Origin: Nitrospira lenta
GTDB taxonomy: Bacteria > Nitrospirota > Nitrospiria > Nitrospirales > Nitrospiraceae
Reading direction: 5' to 3'
Assembly: GCA_945906715.1 (NCBI GenBank)
Contig: CAMDRK010000011.1
Location: 1 to 20,050, forward strand
DNA: 20,050 nucleotides
Both the position numbers and the translations under genes were made by a program. Shown here in pieces: positions 1-6,532 of the stretch (its first letter is position 1; every line of letters begins with the position of its first letter). The notes under the pieces were generated by a model. The model made no database searches, had not been told where the DNA came from, and worked only from the letters and a program-made list of their open reading frames with translations.

Positions 1-457
1 GGCCGTCACGCAAACCGGCATCGGCTCGGTGGGGCTGACGGCGCAGGGGGCCGATATTGCAGGCACGATCAACGACCATTCGGCCACGGGCAAGGGTAAT
101 GTGCTGAAAAGTAATTCCGGATTTGGGGAAGACGGTTTGGCCATCAGCACCGAAAGCGCGTCGACCGGGCTATTCGGCGCCATTGCCGTGACGCGGGGTG
201 TCGGGGACCAACTCGTGTCATCCCTGGCCACCTATACCGATCCGACAGTCGGTGTCCTGACGTCAAAATCGAAGGGGCTGCAAGGCACCGTGGATCGGCT
301 CAAGAAGGACATCGAGAAGTTCAATGCCCGTATTGAACAAGAAGGAGAACGGTTCCGATCACAACTTGTCCGATTGGAATCACTGCTCGGTAAGTTTCAA
401 GCGACGAGCAATTTCGTGACAAACCAGCTTGCGAACCTGCCAAATTTTGGAAAATGA
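1..457 (+). CDS. fliD: Flagellar filament cap protein FliD (hook-associated protein 2), 3' part only
   Basis: Open in this frame from base 2 to a TGA at 455-457, so the gene begins upstream of the window and only about 151 C-terminal residues are seen. FliD forms the oligomeric cap at the filament tip and helps flagellin assemble outside the cell. The recognisable part is the segment with AGTIND, TGKGNVL and GLAIST, which matches the FliD C-terminal domain pattern of AGTING, TGxG and GLxI(x). It is followed by a long amphipathic helix rich in K, E and R (about residues 85-150) that would pack in the filament-like D0/D1 core. A GTG at 29 opens the longest start-to-stop reading frame but has no family support as a start. 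fliS follows after 34 bases, the usual fliD-fliS order. The identification is secure; length and start cannot be judged. Confidence 0.88.
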   Translation, partial: AVTQTGIGSVGLTAQGADIAGTINDHSATGKGNVLKSNSGFGEDGLAISTESASTGLFGAIAVTRGVGDQLVSSLATYTDPTVGVLTSKSKGLQGTVDRLKKDIEKFNARIEQEGERFRSQLVRLESLLGKFQATSNFVTNQLANLPNFGK

Positions 458-491
458 CCCGAATCGTTCGAAGTCCTGAGGGAGGATGACT

Positions 492-983
492 GTGACCGTA
501 TCGAACAACCCCAATGCGATCGCGACCTATCTGGCTTGCGATGTGGCGTCTGCCGACCCGTCGCAAATCATCGTATTGCTGTATGAGGGCGCGATTTATC
601 GGATCGGGCAGGCCGTGCAGGAGATGGAGAAACAGAATGCCCTGGCGGCCGGTATCGCGATCTATCGAGCCTTGGCCATCGTCGGCGAGCTGCGCAAGTC
701 GCTCAATCTCGAAGAGGGGGGCGAGATCGCGCGTAATCTGGATCGGCTCTACCTCCATATGCATGAGGAGTTGGTCAAGGGACATTTGGCGAAGCAGACT
801 CAACCGTTGGAGCGCGTCCGCACCCTCTTGACCGAACTGAACAGCTCCTGGCGGCAGGTGGCCTCACAAGTGAAAAACATGCTGGATGCGAGGGCTGGTG
901 CGCCGCCTCCTCCCATGATGCCGGCGGGACTCGCCGCATACCAGCAGCCAGATGCGGCGCCCAGGCTCACTCTCATTGCCTAA
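492..983 (+). CDS. fliS: Flagellin export chaperone FliS
   Basis: FliS binds the C-terminal helix of flagellin in the cytoplasm, stops premature polymerisation and delivers flagellin to the export gate. The N-terminal half has the FliS pattern: a short Asn-rich lead (NNPNAIATYL), then ASADPSQIIVLLYEGAIYRI, equivalent to the family's 'SPEQLVLMLYDGAL'. Helices with LNLEEGGEIARNLDRLY and a final bundle helix follow. The last 25 residues (APPPPMMPAGL onward) are a Pro/Ala-rich tail beyond the usual core, so the protein of about 163 residues is somewhat longer than typical FliS. An ATG at 486 directly touches the GGGAGG ribosome site at 480-485, leaving no spacer. The in-frame GTG at 492 sits six bases after it and is preferred here. 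The gene lies directly after fliD and before another likely chaperone. Confidence 0.9.
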   Translation: MTVSNNPNAIATYLACDVASADPSQIIVLLYEGAIYRIGQAVQEMEKQNALAAGIAIYRALAIVGELRKSLNLEEGGEIARNLDRLYLHMHEELVKGHLAKQTQPLERVRTLLTELNSSWRQVASQVKNMLDARAGAPPPPMMPAGLAAYQQPDAAPRLTLIA

Positions 984-987
984 TAGG

Positions 988-1080
988 GAATGAGGAATGA
1001 TGAATGTTGAATGGTCGGAGTCGGACTCGATCTAATAATTTCCAAACATTCACCATTCAATATTCAACATTTAACATTCG
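988..1080. repeat. Heptamer array with inverted arms, AATG(N)TG type
   Basis: The left arm (about 988-1014) is built of 7-base units such as AATGATG, AATGTTG, AATGGTC. The right arm (1047-1080) has the units CATTCAC, CATTCAA, TATTCAA, CATTTAA. The arms are imperfect reverse complements separated by a core of about 32 bases and could fold into a long hairpin. It fills almost the whole gap between fliS and the next gene. A terminator-like role is possible, but there is no T-run. Confidence 0.8.
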
Positions 1081-1098
1081 ACAGATCACGGCTGATAA
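1072..1098 (+). promoter_or_regulatory. Weak FliA (sigma-28)-like promoter before the FliT/FlgN-like gene
   Basis: TAAC at 1072-1075, 15 bases, then GCTGATAA at 1091-1098. The known FliA consensus is TAAA-N15-GCCGATAA, so there are two mismatches and exact spacing. A start of transcription near 1105 would nearly coincide with the ATG at 1108 and would favour the ATG at 1120. The -35-like part overlaps the heptamer repeat, so chance is a real possibility. Confidence 0.35.
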
Positions 1099-1107
1099 GA
1101 AAATAGG

Positions 1108-1506
1108 ATGAGACATACGATGATCTCGTTACAGCAGCTCGAAGCACAATACCGGGCGCTCGTTGCGCAGATGGAAGAGAGTGAATCGGCCATTGCGAGG
1201 CATGATCTGGACGCCGTGGAAGCCTGCGCGCATGGCGTCGACAAGGCTTTGGCGGAGCTGGCGCAAGCCTCAGCTCAACTTAGGGGGCGGGTCATCGTTC
1301 CAGGAGAAGAATCGGCGTGGAACGGTCTTGCCGACGCGATGCGGCAGGCATTCACCCGCGCCGAGCAAAACCGCGAACAGATTCAGCGGTGGATCGGCCA
1401 GACGCAGGACATCTTGTCGCAGATGAGCAGGGGCGGGCAAGCCGTGAACGGGTACTCGGCGATCGGCATGCCTGACGGCGCAGAATTTCTCAGCGCGAGA
1501 GGCTGA
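1108..1506 (+). CDS. Putative FliT/FlgN-like flagellar chaperone
   Basis: A small all-helical cytoplasmic protein of 132 residues (or 128 from the in-frame ATG at 1120). It has heptad-like runs (LQQLEAQYRALVAQMEESE and AFTRAEQNREQIQRWIGQ), which is how FliT and FlgN chaperones look. These proteins bind the C-termini of FliD (FliT) or of the hook-associated proteins FlgK/FlgL (FlgN). No diagnostic motif is visible and the family evolves fast, so the call rests on size, helicity and position two genes after fliD. The ATG at 1108 has little ribosome-site support; the ATG at 1120 has a weak AGGATGAG upstream and fits the possible promoter better. FliT is the likelier of the two because of fliD and fliS, but FlgN cannot be excluded. 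Confidence 0.55.
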   Translation: MRHTMISLQQLEAQYRALVAQMEESESAIARHDLDAVEACAHGVDKALAELAQASAQLRGRVIVPGEESAWNGLADAMRQAFTRAEQNREQIQRWIGQTQDILSQMSRGGQAVNGYSAIGMPDGAEFLSARG

Positions 1507-1530
1507 CGATGCGAAAGAGGGGGGAAGAAG

Positions 1531-1565
1531 TTCTGAGTTCTGAGTTTTGAGTTTTGGGTTCTGAG
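1531..1565. repeat. Five tandem heptamers, TTCTGAG type
   Basis: Five consecutive 7-base units: TTCTGAG, TTCTGAG, TTTTGAG, TTTTGGG, TTCTGAG. Unlike most arrays in the window no clear complementary arm follows; only a loose CTTCGG/CTTCAG stretch at about 1600-1616 has the same seven-base step. Confidence 0.85.
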
Positions 1566-1628
1566 GGAGAGGCGGATCAGAACGCCAAGTCTCGACCTTC
1601 GGTCTTCAGCTTCGGATAGAGGACGATC

Positions 1629-2222
1629 ATGCAACCATCCATGCACAGCAGCGCGACAGCATCCGACGAACGCCGGGAATGGCTTCGGATCGACGATCGC
1701 GTGCTCTTAGAATATCGGCTCATCACAGATCAGGAGGACGCGCCGGTACCCGTCATGCTTCCGGCAAGCAACCAGGCCATTGCGGATGCCGTTCAGAAGC
1801 CGGCAGCCGATTTCTTCGCGCAGCAGGGTGAAGCCCTGGCGCATTCCCCTCTGCTTCCCTGGATGATGAAAGTGGACTGGCTGTTGGAAGTGATCGTCAA
1901 AACGCTCGCAGGCATGCATCCAGGAGGAGTCCCGATTGCACAGGTTGCCGATGTGCAACTCAGCGGCGGCGGGATCAGCTTCATTTCGCCACGGCACTTT
2001 GCCGTCGGCGATATGTTGCGGCTGAAAGTGGTGTTGCCGCCATTTACGCCGATCGATACGACGGCGCAAGTGATCCGGTCTATGCAGGCCAAAGATCGCC
2101 CGGGCCACGAGATCGCGACCGAATTTATCGGGCTGTCTCCCAACGATCAAGAAGCGCTCATCCGCCATGTGCTTCAGACCCAGGCAGAGCAGCTGCGCGC
2201 CAGGCGCGGGCGCGAAGTGTGA
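1629..2222 (+). CDS. PilZ-domain protein, likely cyclic di-GMP-responsive motility effector
   Basis: A cytoplasmic protein of 197 residues. Near the N-terminus R16-E-W-L-R20 gives the RxxxR motif that grips cyclic di-GMP in PilZ domains. The second PilZ motif, usually (D/N)xSxxG, appears as QLSGGG in ADVQLSGGGISF near residues 113-118, with Gln for Asp/Asn at its first position. The beta-barrel continues through FAVGDMLRLKVVLPP, the family's 'GDxLxLxLxLP' strand, to an A/S-T-E-F-I end. Between the two motifs is an unusual helical insertion of about 80 residues (roughly 30-110). The start has AGAGGA five bases upstream. Family knowledge: PilZ proteins such as YcgR slow or bias the flagellar motor. 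Its place between flagellar and chemotaxis genes fits that role, but binding and function are inferred. Confidence 0.72.
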   Translation: MQPSMHSSATASDERREWLRIDDRVLLEYRLITDQEDAPVPVMLPASNQAIADAVQKPAADFFAQQGEALAHSPLLPWMMKVDWLLEVIVKTLAGMHPGGVPIAQVADVQLSGGGISFISPRHFAVGDMLRLKVVLPPFTPIDTTAQVIRSMQAKDRPGHEIATEFIGLSPNDQEALIRHVLQTQAEQLRARRGREV

Positions 2223-2335
2223 AACGTGGGAGGACGGAGTCTGTTCCGAGCCTTCAGCCTTCAGTCCTCCGCTCTCAGCTCCTCCTTCCCACGTCCCACC
2301 TTTCATGTTTTACGCTTCACGAGTGTCTCGCTCGC
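2210..2335. repeat. Composite heptamer/inverted-repeat array overlapping the end of the PilZ gene
   Basis: Units CCTTCAG, CCTTCAG, TCCTCCG, CTCTCAG, CTCCTCC lie at about 2252-2286. The outer arms GAAGTGTGAAACGTGGGAGG (from 2213) and, near 2288-2331, TCCCACGTCCCACC with TACGCTTCACG are partly complementary. The left arm includes the last codons and stop of the PilZ gene. It could act as a transcript-end hairpin but lacks a T-run. Confidence 0.65.
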
Positions 2336-2363
2336 TTAAGTTCTGTTCCTGCCAGACCGATAC
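2336..2363 (+). promoter_or_regulatory. FliA (sigma-28)-like promoter before the HTH gene
   Basis: TTAAGTTC at 2336-2343 and ACCGATAC at 2356-2363, with 16 bases between TTAA and ACCGATAC. The known consensus is TAAAGTTT-N11-GCCGATAA. Both halves are recognisable with a few mismatches and the spacing is one base long. The ATG at 2374 lies 11 bases downstream. No other promoter-like element is evident in this spacer. Confidence 0.42.
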
Positions 2364-2373
2364 TACACTCGTC

Positions 2374-2604
2374 ATGAATAACAGTATGGCAACATCGAAT
2401 CAGGTCGTCGTGGACGGCGTCGCAGCAACGGATCACGAGATTTTAACCGTCATGGACGTGGCCCAATTTCTCCGGGTACCGAAGTCGACGGTCTACAAAC
2501 TCGCGCGGCTGGGTGAGTTGCCGGCTTCCAAAATCGGGAAGCATTGGCGCTTTCTTCGCCGGGATCTCAACGTGTGGATGCATAGCCGTTCCTCGCAGGC
2601 ATAA
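2374..2604 (+). CDS. Small excisionase/MerR-type helix-turn-helix DNA-binding protein
   Basis: A 76-residue protein that is essentially one winged HTH of the excisionase (HTH_17) type. ILTVMDVAQFLRV (about 23-35), then PKSTVYKLARLGELPASKIGKHWRF (36-60) and a final helix RRDLNVWMHS match the family pattern 'LTxxEvAexLxVsxxTVYxlxrxGeLPaxKiGrxWRfrrxdleaWl'. Such proteins either aid phage excision or act as small transcription regulators. There is no integrase here, so a regulator of nearby motility genes is the more natural guess. The same frame is open back to 2167, but that part is repeat-derived, so the start was set at the first ATG of the HTH region. ATG 2386 is also possible, and neither has a clear ribosome site. 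A sigma-28-like site lies directly upstream. Confidence 0.78.
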   Translation: MNNSMATSNQVVVDGVAATDHEILTVMDVAQFLRVPKSTVYKLARLGELPASKIGKHWRFLRRDLNVWMHSRSSQA

Positions 2605-2802
2605 CAGGCCGAGTGCCGGATCGATATCGTGTGGCGGAACACCGATTCGCGCTGCGGTGCGCATGCGAACGTCCATGCCGTGGCTCGTCCGGATGCCCGG
2701 GGTCTGAACTATGGCCCGGAAGCCGGCTCGCACGTTACCGAATGCACAGGGGCATCGTGTCCGCGATGTCGTTCATTTAATTGAAAGAAGGAGAACCATC
2801 CA

Positions 2803-3183
2803 ATGCCTGCCGATCCTGCTATAAAGATCCTCGTTGTGGACGACATGTCGACGATGCGAAGGATCGTCAAAAACATCCTTAAGCAACTGGGGTTTTCCAA
2901 CGTCGAGGAAGCCGAAAACGGGCAAGAAGGCCTGGCGAAACTCAAGGAGGGGGGATTCGGCCTCGTCGTGTCGGATTGGAACATGCCGGTGATGACCGGC
3001 ATCGATATGCTGCGTGCCATTCGTGCGGACGAGGCGACCAAGACACTTCCCGTGCTGATGGTGACGGCTGAAGCGCAGCAGGCAAATTTGGTAGAGGCCG
3101 TCAAGGCCGGCGTCAGCAATTACATCGTCAAGCCGTTTACGGCTGAAACGCTGCAAGAAAAAATCACGAAAATATTCCCGTAA
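2803..3183 (+). CDS. cheY: Chemotaxis response regulator CheY (first copy)
   Basis: A single receiver domain of 126 residues, very close in pattern to enterobacterial CheY: ILVVDD with D13/D14, STMRRIVKN, the phosphorylated Asp D58 in SDWNMP, the switch Thr T88 in LMVTAE, Y107 and the invariant K110 in YIVKPF. Phosphorylated by CheA, CheY binds FliM at the motor switch and changes rotation or speed. AAGGAG lies upstream of the ATG. cheZ follows seven bases after the stop, with its ribosome site overlapping the cheY stop, so the two are translationally linked. A second CheY is encoded at 7802. This one resembles the motor-binding type more closely because of its adjacent cheZ and its near-canonical sequence; that split of roles is inference. 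Confidence 0.93.
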   Translation: MPADPAIKILVVDDMSTMRRIVKNILKQLGFSNVEEAENGQEGLAKLKEGGFGLVVSDWNMPVMTGIDMLRAIRADEATKTLPVLMVTAEAQQANLVEAVKAGVSNYIVKPFTAETLQEKITKIFP

Positions 3184-3190
3184 GGAGTCC

Positions 3191-3919
3191 ATGATGGCTG
3201 ACGCGAACGGTCACCTCTATTCCGAGCTCGGCGAGCTTGCCCGGTATCTCGACACGACGTTGCGCAAACTGGATGACGCAGGCGCGCCCATTGCAACCAT
3301 GTCGGATCAACTTCCAGAGGCTGCCTCACACTTGGAAGGCCTCACGAAACTGACTGAAGAAGGGACGCACGAAGTGATGCGTCTGACGGAGGAGATTCAG
3401 GATAGCCATGCCCTCATCGCCGGCATGATCAGCAAGGCTACCGCACTGGTGGTCAAAGGCCAGATCTTCCCCTGTGTCGCCTGCTTGCTCCGCGAATCTC
3501 AACAGCTTGTGGCGCAAGACGACGTACATCTGATCGACAGCCGGGAGCGGCTTGCCGGGACGCTGAGCCAAGCTGCCGAAACGCTCACCAAAGGCCAGAG
3601 CGGGAATTGTATCGCCTGTGCGCTGACTGAATCCAAACACCGATTGCTTCAAGACGACAAGCGGCTGATCGAGATCATGACTTCCTTGTCGTTTCAAGAT
3701 CTCGTGGCGCAGCGGGTCAAGAAACTTACCACTATCATCCACGATGTCGAACGGAAGTTGCTGGAACTCGTCGTCGTGTTCGGACTCAAGCACGATGGAA
3801 CCCAGCCGGAGGTCAAGACCGAAGCGACCGACCTACTGAAGGAATTGAATGCATCGAGTTCAAACGCGATGAAGCAGGATTTGGTGGACGATATTCTTGG
3901 GAAGTTCGGATTTAACTAG
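3191..3919 (+). CDS. cheZ: CheY-P phosphatase CheZ with duplicated CxxC segment
   Basis: CheZ removes the phosphate from CheY-P and resets the motor signal. The catalytic motif is visible as SFQDLVAQRVKKL, with D170 and Q174 in the places of Asp143 and Gln147 of E. coli CheZ (QDLxxQ). The C-terminus DLVDDILGKFGF corresponds to the CheY-binding tail of E. coli CheZ (VDDLLDSLGF). What is odd is the middle. Residues about 89-116 and 134-161 are two copies of one pattern, KGQ-x3-C-(V/I)-A-C-x-L-x-E-S, then QDD-x2-L-I-(D/E). They give two CxxC pairs (C95/C98 and C140/C143) not known in classical CheZ. Start: ATG 3191 is three bases after AAGGAG and ATG 3194 is six after it, so 3194 may be the real start. 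Confidence 0.9.
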   Translation: MMADANGHLYSELGELARYLDTTLRKLDDAGAPIATMSDQLPEAASHLEGLTKLTEEGTHEVMRLTEEIQDSHALIAGMISKATALVVKGQIFPCVACLLRESQQLVAQDDVHLIDSRERLAGTLSQAAETLTKGQSGNCIACALTESKHRLLQDDKRLIEIMTSLSFQDLVAQRVKKLTTIIHDVERKLLELVVVFGLKHDGTQPEVKTEATDLLKELNASSSNAMKQDLVDDILGKFGFN

Positions 3920-4190
3920 CGGGGACTTGGGGATAGTAGGGGTAAAGGGGCATGGGGGTATGGGGATAGTAGGGGTAAAGGGATAAGGGGGCATGGGGAT
4001 AACCGGATAGGGGATAACGGAGTAACGGGAAAAATGTCTGTAACTTCTACCCCTTACCCCGTTACCCCTCTCGTAGCCCGTGCCGTTATCCGGCTACCCC
4101 TACTATCCCTTTACCCGATTACCTCCGCCGCCCGTCTCCCGCTACCCCTCTACCCCGTTACCCCTTATCCCGTTACTCTAGCTAGATTAC
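3920..4190. repeat. Long G-rich/C-rich inverted array before motA
   Basis: The left half (about 3921-4030) repeats GGGG every 7-10 bases on the plus strand and contains GGGGATAGTAGGGGTAAA twice (near 3929 and 3962). The right half (about 4047-4178) is its C-rich counterpart with CTACTATCCCTTTACCC and many TACCCC units. The two could fold on each other. 3939-3965 has four G-runs with 3-4 base loops, a G-quadruplex pattern. The array fills the entire gap between cheZ and motA; no gene is seen in it. Confidence 0.85.
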
Positions 4191-4214
4191 CTTGAACGCG
4201 TAGGATGAGGTATC

Positions 4215-4982
4215 GTGGACATCGCGACCATCGTAGGAATCACCCTGGCTCTGGGCGCTATTGTCGGAGGCCAGATTCTCGAAGGTGGACATCTCGGTTC
4301 CATTATGCAGCTCACCGCCTTCGTCATCGTGATGGGCGGAACGATCGGGGCGGTCTGCGTCCAAAACTCCCTGCCCGTCGTCATCAGATCCGTGAGCATC
4401 TTGGGCTTGGTCTTCGGGAACCAGAGCCACGATATCGGCGGGACGATCAAGACGATCGTCGACTTGGCCAATGTGTCCAGAAAGCAGGGTCTGCTGGCGC
4501 TGGAAGCAAGGCTCAAAGACATCCACGATCCGTTTCTTTCCAAAGGGATTCAGTTGATCGTGGACGGGACCGATCCAAAAATGGTCCAAGAGATTCTCGA
4601 GATCGAAGTAGACCATCATGAGGAGTACAACATTCTGGCTGCAAAAGTGTGGGAGGCGGCTGGCGGGTATGCGCCGACGATCGGGATTATCGGCGCCGTG
4701 CTCGGGTTGATCCACGTGATGGAAAATCTGGCCGATCCGTCAAAGCTCGGCGGCGGCATCGCGGTGGCGTTTGTCGCGACCGTCTACGGTGTCGGCGCCG
4801 CGAATCTCTTTTTTCTCCCATTCGCGAATAAAATCAAATTTAAAATCAAAGAAGAAACCGCTGCGCGCAGCGTCATTGTCATGGGGCTCGTCAGTTTGGC
4901 TCAGGGCGAGAATCCTCGGTTGATGCAAGAAAAACTCGAGAGTTTCTTGCCTGCGCACGAACGGACGAAAGAAGCGAAGTAA
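4215..4982 (+). CDS. motA: Flagellar motor stator protein MotA
   Basis: MotA forms the ion-driven stator with MotB in the inner membrane. The 255 residues show four membrane segments: about 7-22, 33-50, 148-168 (YAPTIGIIGAVLGLIHVM) and 178-203 (GGGIAVAFVATVYGVGAANLFFLPFA). The cytoplasmic loop has the charged torque-generating stretch SRKQGLLALEARLKDIHDPF that faces FliG, and the IQLIVDGTDP motif after it. Size and motifs fit the PomA/MotC-like branch rather than the longer E. coli MotA. The start is a GTG with GGATGAGG four bases upstream. No promoter was recognised, because the upstream spacer is almost all repeat. motB follows after 154 bases, also repeat, which is wide for a pair that is usually tightly coupled. 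Confidence 0.94.
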   Translation: MDIATIVGITLALGAIVGGQILEGGHLGSIMQLTAFVIVMGGTIGAVCVQNSLPVVIRSVSILGLVFGNQSHDIGGTIKTIVDLANVSRKQGLLALEARLKDIHDPFLSKGIQLIVDGTDPKMVQEILEIEVDHHEEYNILAAKVWEAAGGYAPTIGIIGAVLGLIHVMENLADPSKLGGGIAVAFVATVYGVGAANLFFLPFANKIKFKIKEETAARSVIVMGLVSLAQGENPRLMQEKLESFLPAHERTKEAK

Positions 4983-5130
4983 TAGGGGTGCAGGGGATAA
5001 GGGGTTCAGGGGGTAAGGGGTTAAGGGGTACAGGGGTAAAGGGGATAAGGAAAACAAGGGGATAACGGCTCTGAGATTGCTCTCCCTGAATTCCTGAGCC
5101 CCTGAGCCCCTTAACCCCTGTACCCCTTCT
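4983..5130. repeat. G-rich/C-rich inverted array between motA and motB
   Basis: The plus strand carries GGGG every 7-8 bases from 4985 to 5044 (for example GGGGATAA, GGGGTTCA, GGGGTAAA). The C-rich counterpart is at about 5095-5127 (CCCTGAGCCCC, TTAACCCCTGTACCCC). The left half could form a G-quadruplex, and the two halves could pair. The right arm runs up to ten bases before motB and occupies the place of its ribosome site. Confidence 0.83.
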
Positions 5131-5136
5131 GCAAAA

Positions 5137-5997
5137 ATGTCAAAGAAGAAACACGAAGAACACGAAAATCACGAGCGCTGGCTGGTGTCTTACGCCGATT
5201 TCATCACTCTGCTGTTTGCGTTCTTTGTCGTCATGTACTCGATCTCTTCGGTGAATGAGGGACGGTTTCGCACGGTGAGTGAGTCCATCAAAGCGGCGCT
5301 CAATCCTATCGTCAGTCCGCCGGCTACTCCGATACCGTTTCAAGTCGGCGCCAACAAACCGACGAGCATCGTGCCCAACGTGATTCCCTCAAGGGATGTG
5401 GCGGTGAGACGTCTGCGCATGGCCCTAAAATCGCTCCAAACGTCCGTGGGAATCGAGGCGGTTCAGGTGACAGAACCGGGAGACAGCACGATCGTCCTGT
5501 CGCTTCCTGAGTTGGTGTTGTTCGAGAGCGGGGCCGCAACACTTCGCGCTGAGGCCCTGCCTTTTCTCCAGTCGCTGGCAGAGGCGCTGGTAGAACTCGA
5601 TCGTCAGATCAAGGTGCAGGGCCATACGGACAATGTGCCGATCCGGTCGGCGCAGTTTCCATCCAATTGGGAACTGTCCGCGATTCGAGCCGTGATGGTC
5701 GTACGGGCCTTGGGCGAGCTCTACGGGGTGCCCGCTCAAAACCTGTCGGCCGTCGGGTATGGCGATTCCCGGCCTGTGACCGACAACCAGACGCCGGAAA
5801 ATCGGGCGAAAAATCGCCGAGTGGAAATCGTCGTGCTGGAGCGTAAACAGACGCCGAACCCTCCCGATCATGGAGAGGAACGGACGGCCCTGCAACGATT
5901 CGCCGACCCTCCCGTGAGTACGACAGGAAGCGGCGTCGTGATGCCGAACGATCCTTTTTCAACACCCAGAACGCCCGCGTCCCTCCCATTACAGTGA
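5137..5997 (+). CDS. motB: Flagellar motor stator protein MotB
   Basis: MotB anchors the stator to peptidoglycan and carries the ion-binding Asp. The 286-residue protein has a charged N-terminus (KKKHEEHENHERW), one membrane helix at about 17-37 (VSYADFITLLFAFFVVMYSI) with the ion-binding D21, a plug/linker region, and an OmpA-like domain from about 122 to 245. The last holds the peptidoglycan-binding signature QGHTDNVPI, SNWELSAIRA, VGYGDSRP and NRAKNRRVEIVV. A Pro/Thr-rich tail of about 40 residues follows. The ATG has no recognisable ribosome site; the sequence before it is the C-rich arm of the repeat array, so initiation may depend on how that arm is paired. Coupling ion (proton or sodium) cannot be decided safely from these residues. 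Confidence 0.94.
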   Translation: MSKKKHEEHENHERWLVSYADFITLLFAFFVVMYSISSVNEGRFRTVSESIKAALNPIVSPPATPIPFQVGANKPTSIVPNVIPSRDVAVRRLRMALKSLQTSVGIEAVQVTEPGDSTIVLSLPELVLFESGAATLRAEALPFLQSLAEALVELDRQIKVQGHTDNVPIRSAQFPSNWELSAIRAVMVVRALGELYGVPAQNLSAVGYGDSRPVTDNQTPENRAKNRRVEIVVLERKQTPNPPDHGEERTALQRFADPPVSTTGSGVVMPNDPFSTPRTPASLPLQ

Positions 5998-6043
5998 ACC
6001 TCTCAAAAAAGATGGTCTTCTCCAAAGTGAGTGGGTACAATTC

Positions 6044-6457
6044 GTCATTCCCGCGAAAGCGGGAATCCAGTATCCTCCCCTTGAACCATTCGGGAATACA
6101 CGGCTCAAAGAATTCCCTCCCACACATCTCTCCAGTCCGGATTCTGCTGCTCGATCAGTTCCAGCTTCCAGTCCCTGTTCCATTTCTTCATCTGTTTTTC
6201 TCTACGAATGGCTGACTCCATCTCCTCATGCAACTCGTCATACACCAGGCGATGCACCCTGTATCTCTTCGTGAAACCCTCAACCGAATCGTGTTTGTGT
6301 TCCCAGGTACGCGTGATGAGGTCGCTCGTCACTCCGATGTACAGCGTGCCATTTCGCTTGCTGGCAAGGATAGAGACCGCTGGCTGTTTAGGCATCCTCA
6401 ATCACGGATTCCCGCTCCCCGCTTAAAGCATGCGGGGACAAGCTTCGCGGGAATGAC
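6044..6457. mobile_element. Putative small module with inverted ends around a GIY-YIG gene
   Basis: The unit begins with GTCATTCCCGCG (6044-6055) and ends with its exact reverse complement CGCGGGAATGAC (6446-6457). Each end is a hairpin. On the left, ATTCCCGC-GAAA-GCGGGAAT lies at 6047-6066. The right one is larger, from GGATTCCCGC (6406) with an inner CCCCGC/GCGGGG stem. The only gene inside is the minus-strand GIY-YIG reading frame. No target duplication is visible. That the module moves is inference; such palindromes are widespread in bacterial spacers and similar to the ATTCCC/GGGAAT repeat of Neisseria. Confidence 0.5.
6105..6395 (-). CDS. GIY-YIG nuclease-fold protein with an altered first tyrosine
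   Basis: A 96-residue protein made of a single GIY-YIG domain of the short, stand-alone (UPF0213/YhbQ-like) kind: PAVSILASKRNGTLYIGVTSDL, WEHKHD, a basic stretch, VYDELHEEMESAIRREKQMKKWNRDWKLELIE and NPDWRDVWE. The YIG half is intact, and the Arg and Glu (E in ESAIRREKQ) of the family are visible. The first half, normally V-Y-I-L, reads V-S-I-L: codon 8 is TCT where TAT would give Tyr. That Tyr is one of the conserved active-site residues, so activity may be reduced or lost. ATG 6395 was chosen; a TTG at 6401 lies just upstream in frame. It is the only minus-strand gene, between motB and the STAS gene, flanked by palindromic repeats. Confidence 0.75.
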   Translation of the reverse strand: MPKQPAVSILASKRNGTLYIGVTSDLITRTWEHKHDSVEGFTKRYRVHRLVYDELHEEMESAIRREKQMKKWNRDWKLELIEQQNPDWRDVWEGIL

Positions 6458-6532
6458 ACATGAGCGTCACCCAAAAACCCTTGCCCGGCGCGGGCTCTCA
6501 ACACTTTGTAGCCATTTCTTACCCACTCGATT

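Noticed and set aside
2167..2373. Upstream extension of the HTH protein reading frame by 69 codons
   Set aside because: The extension translates the end of the PilZ gene and a repeat array in another frame, is rich in Ser/Pro/Cys and has no family counterpart.
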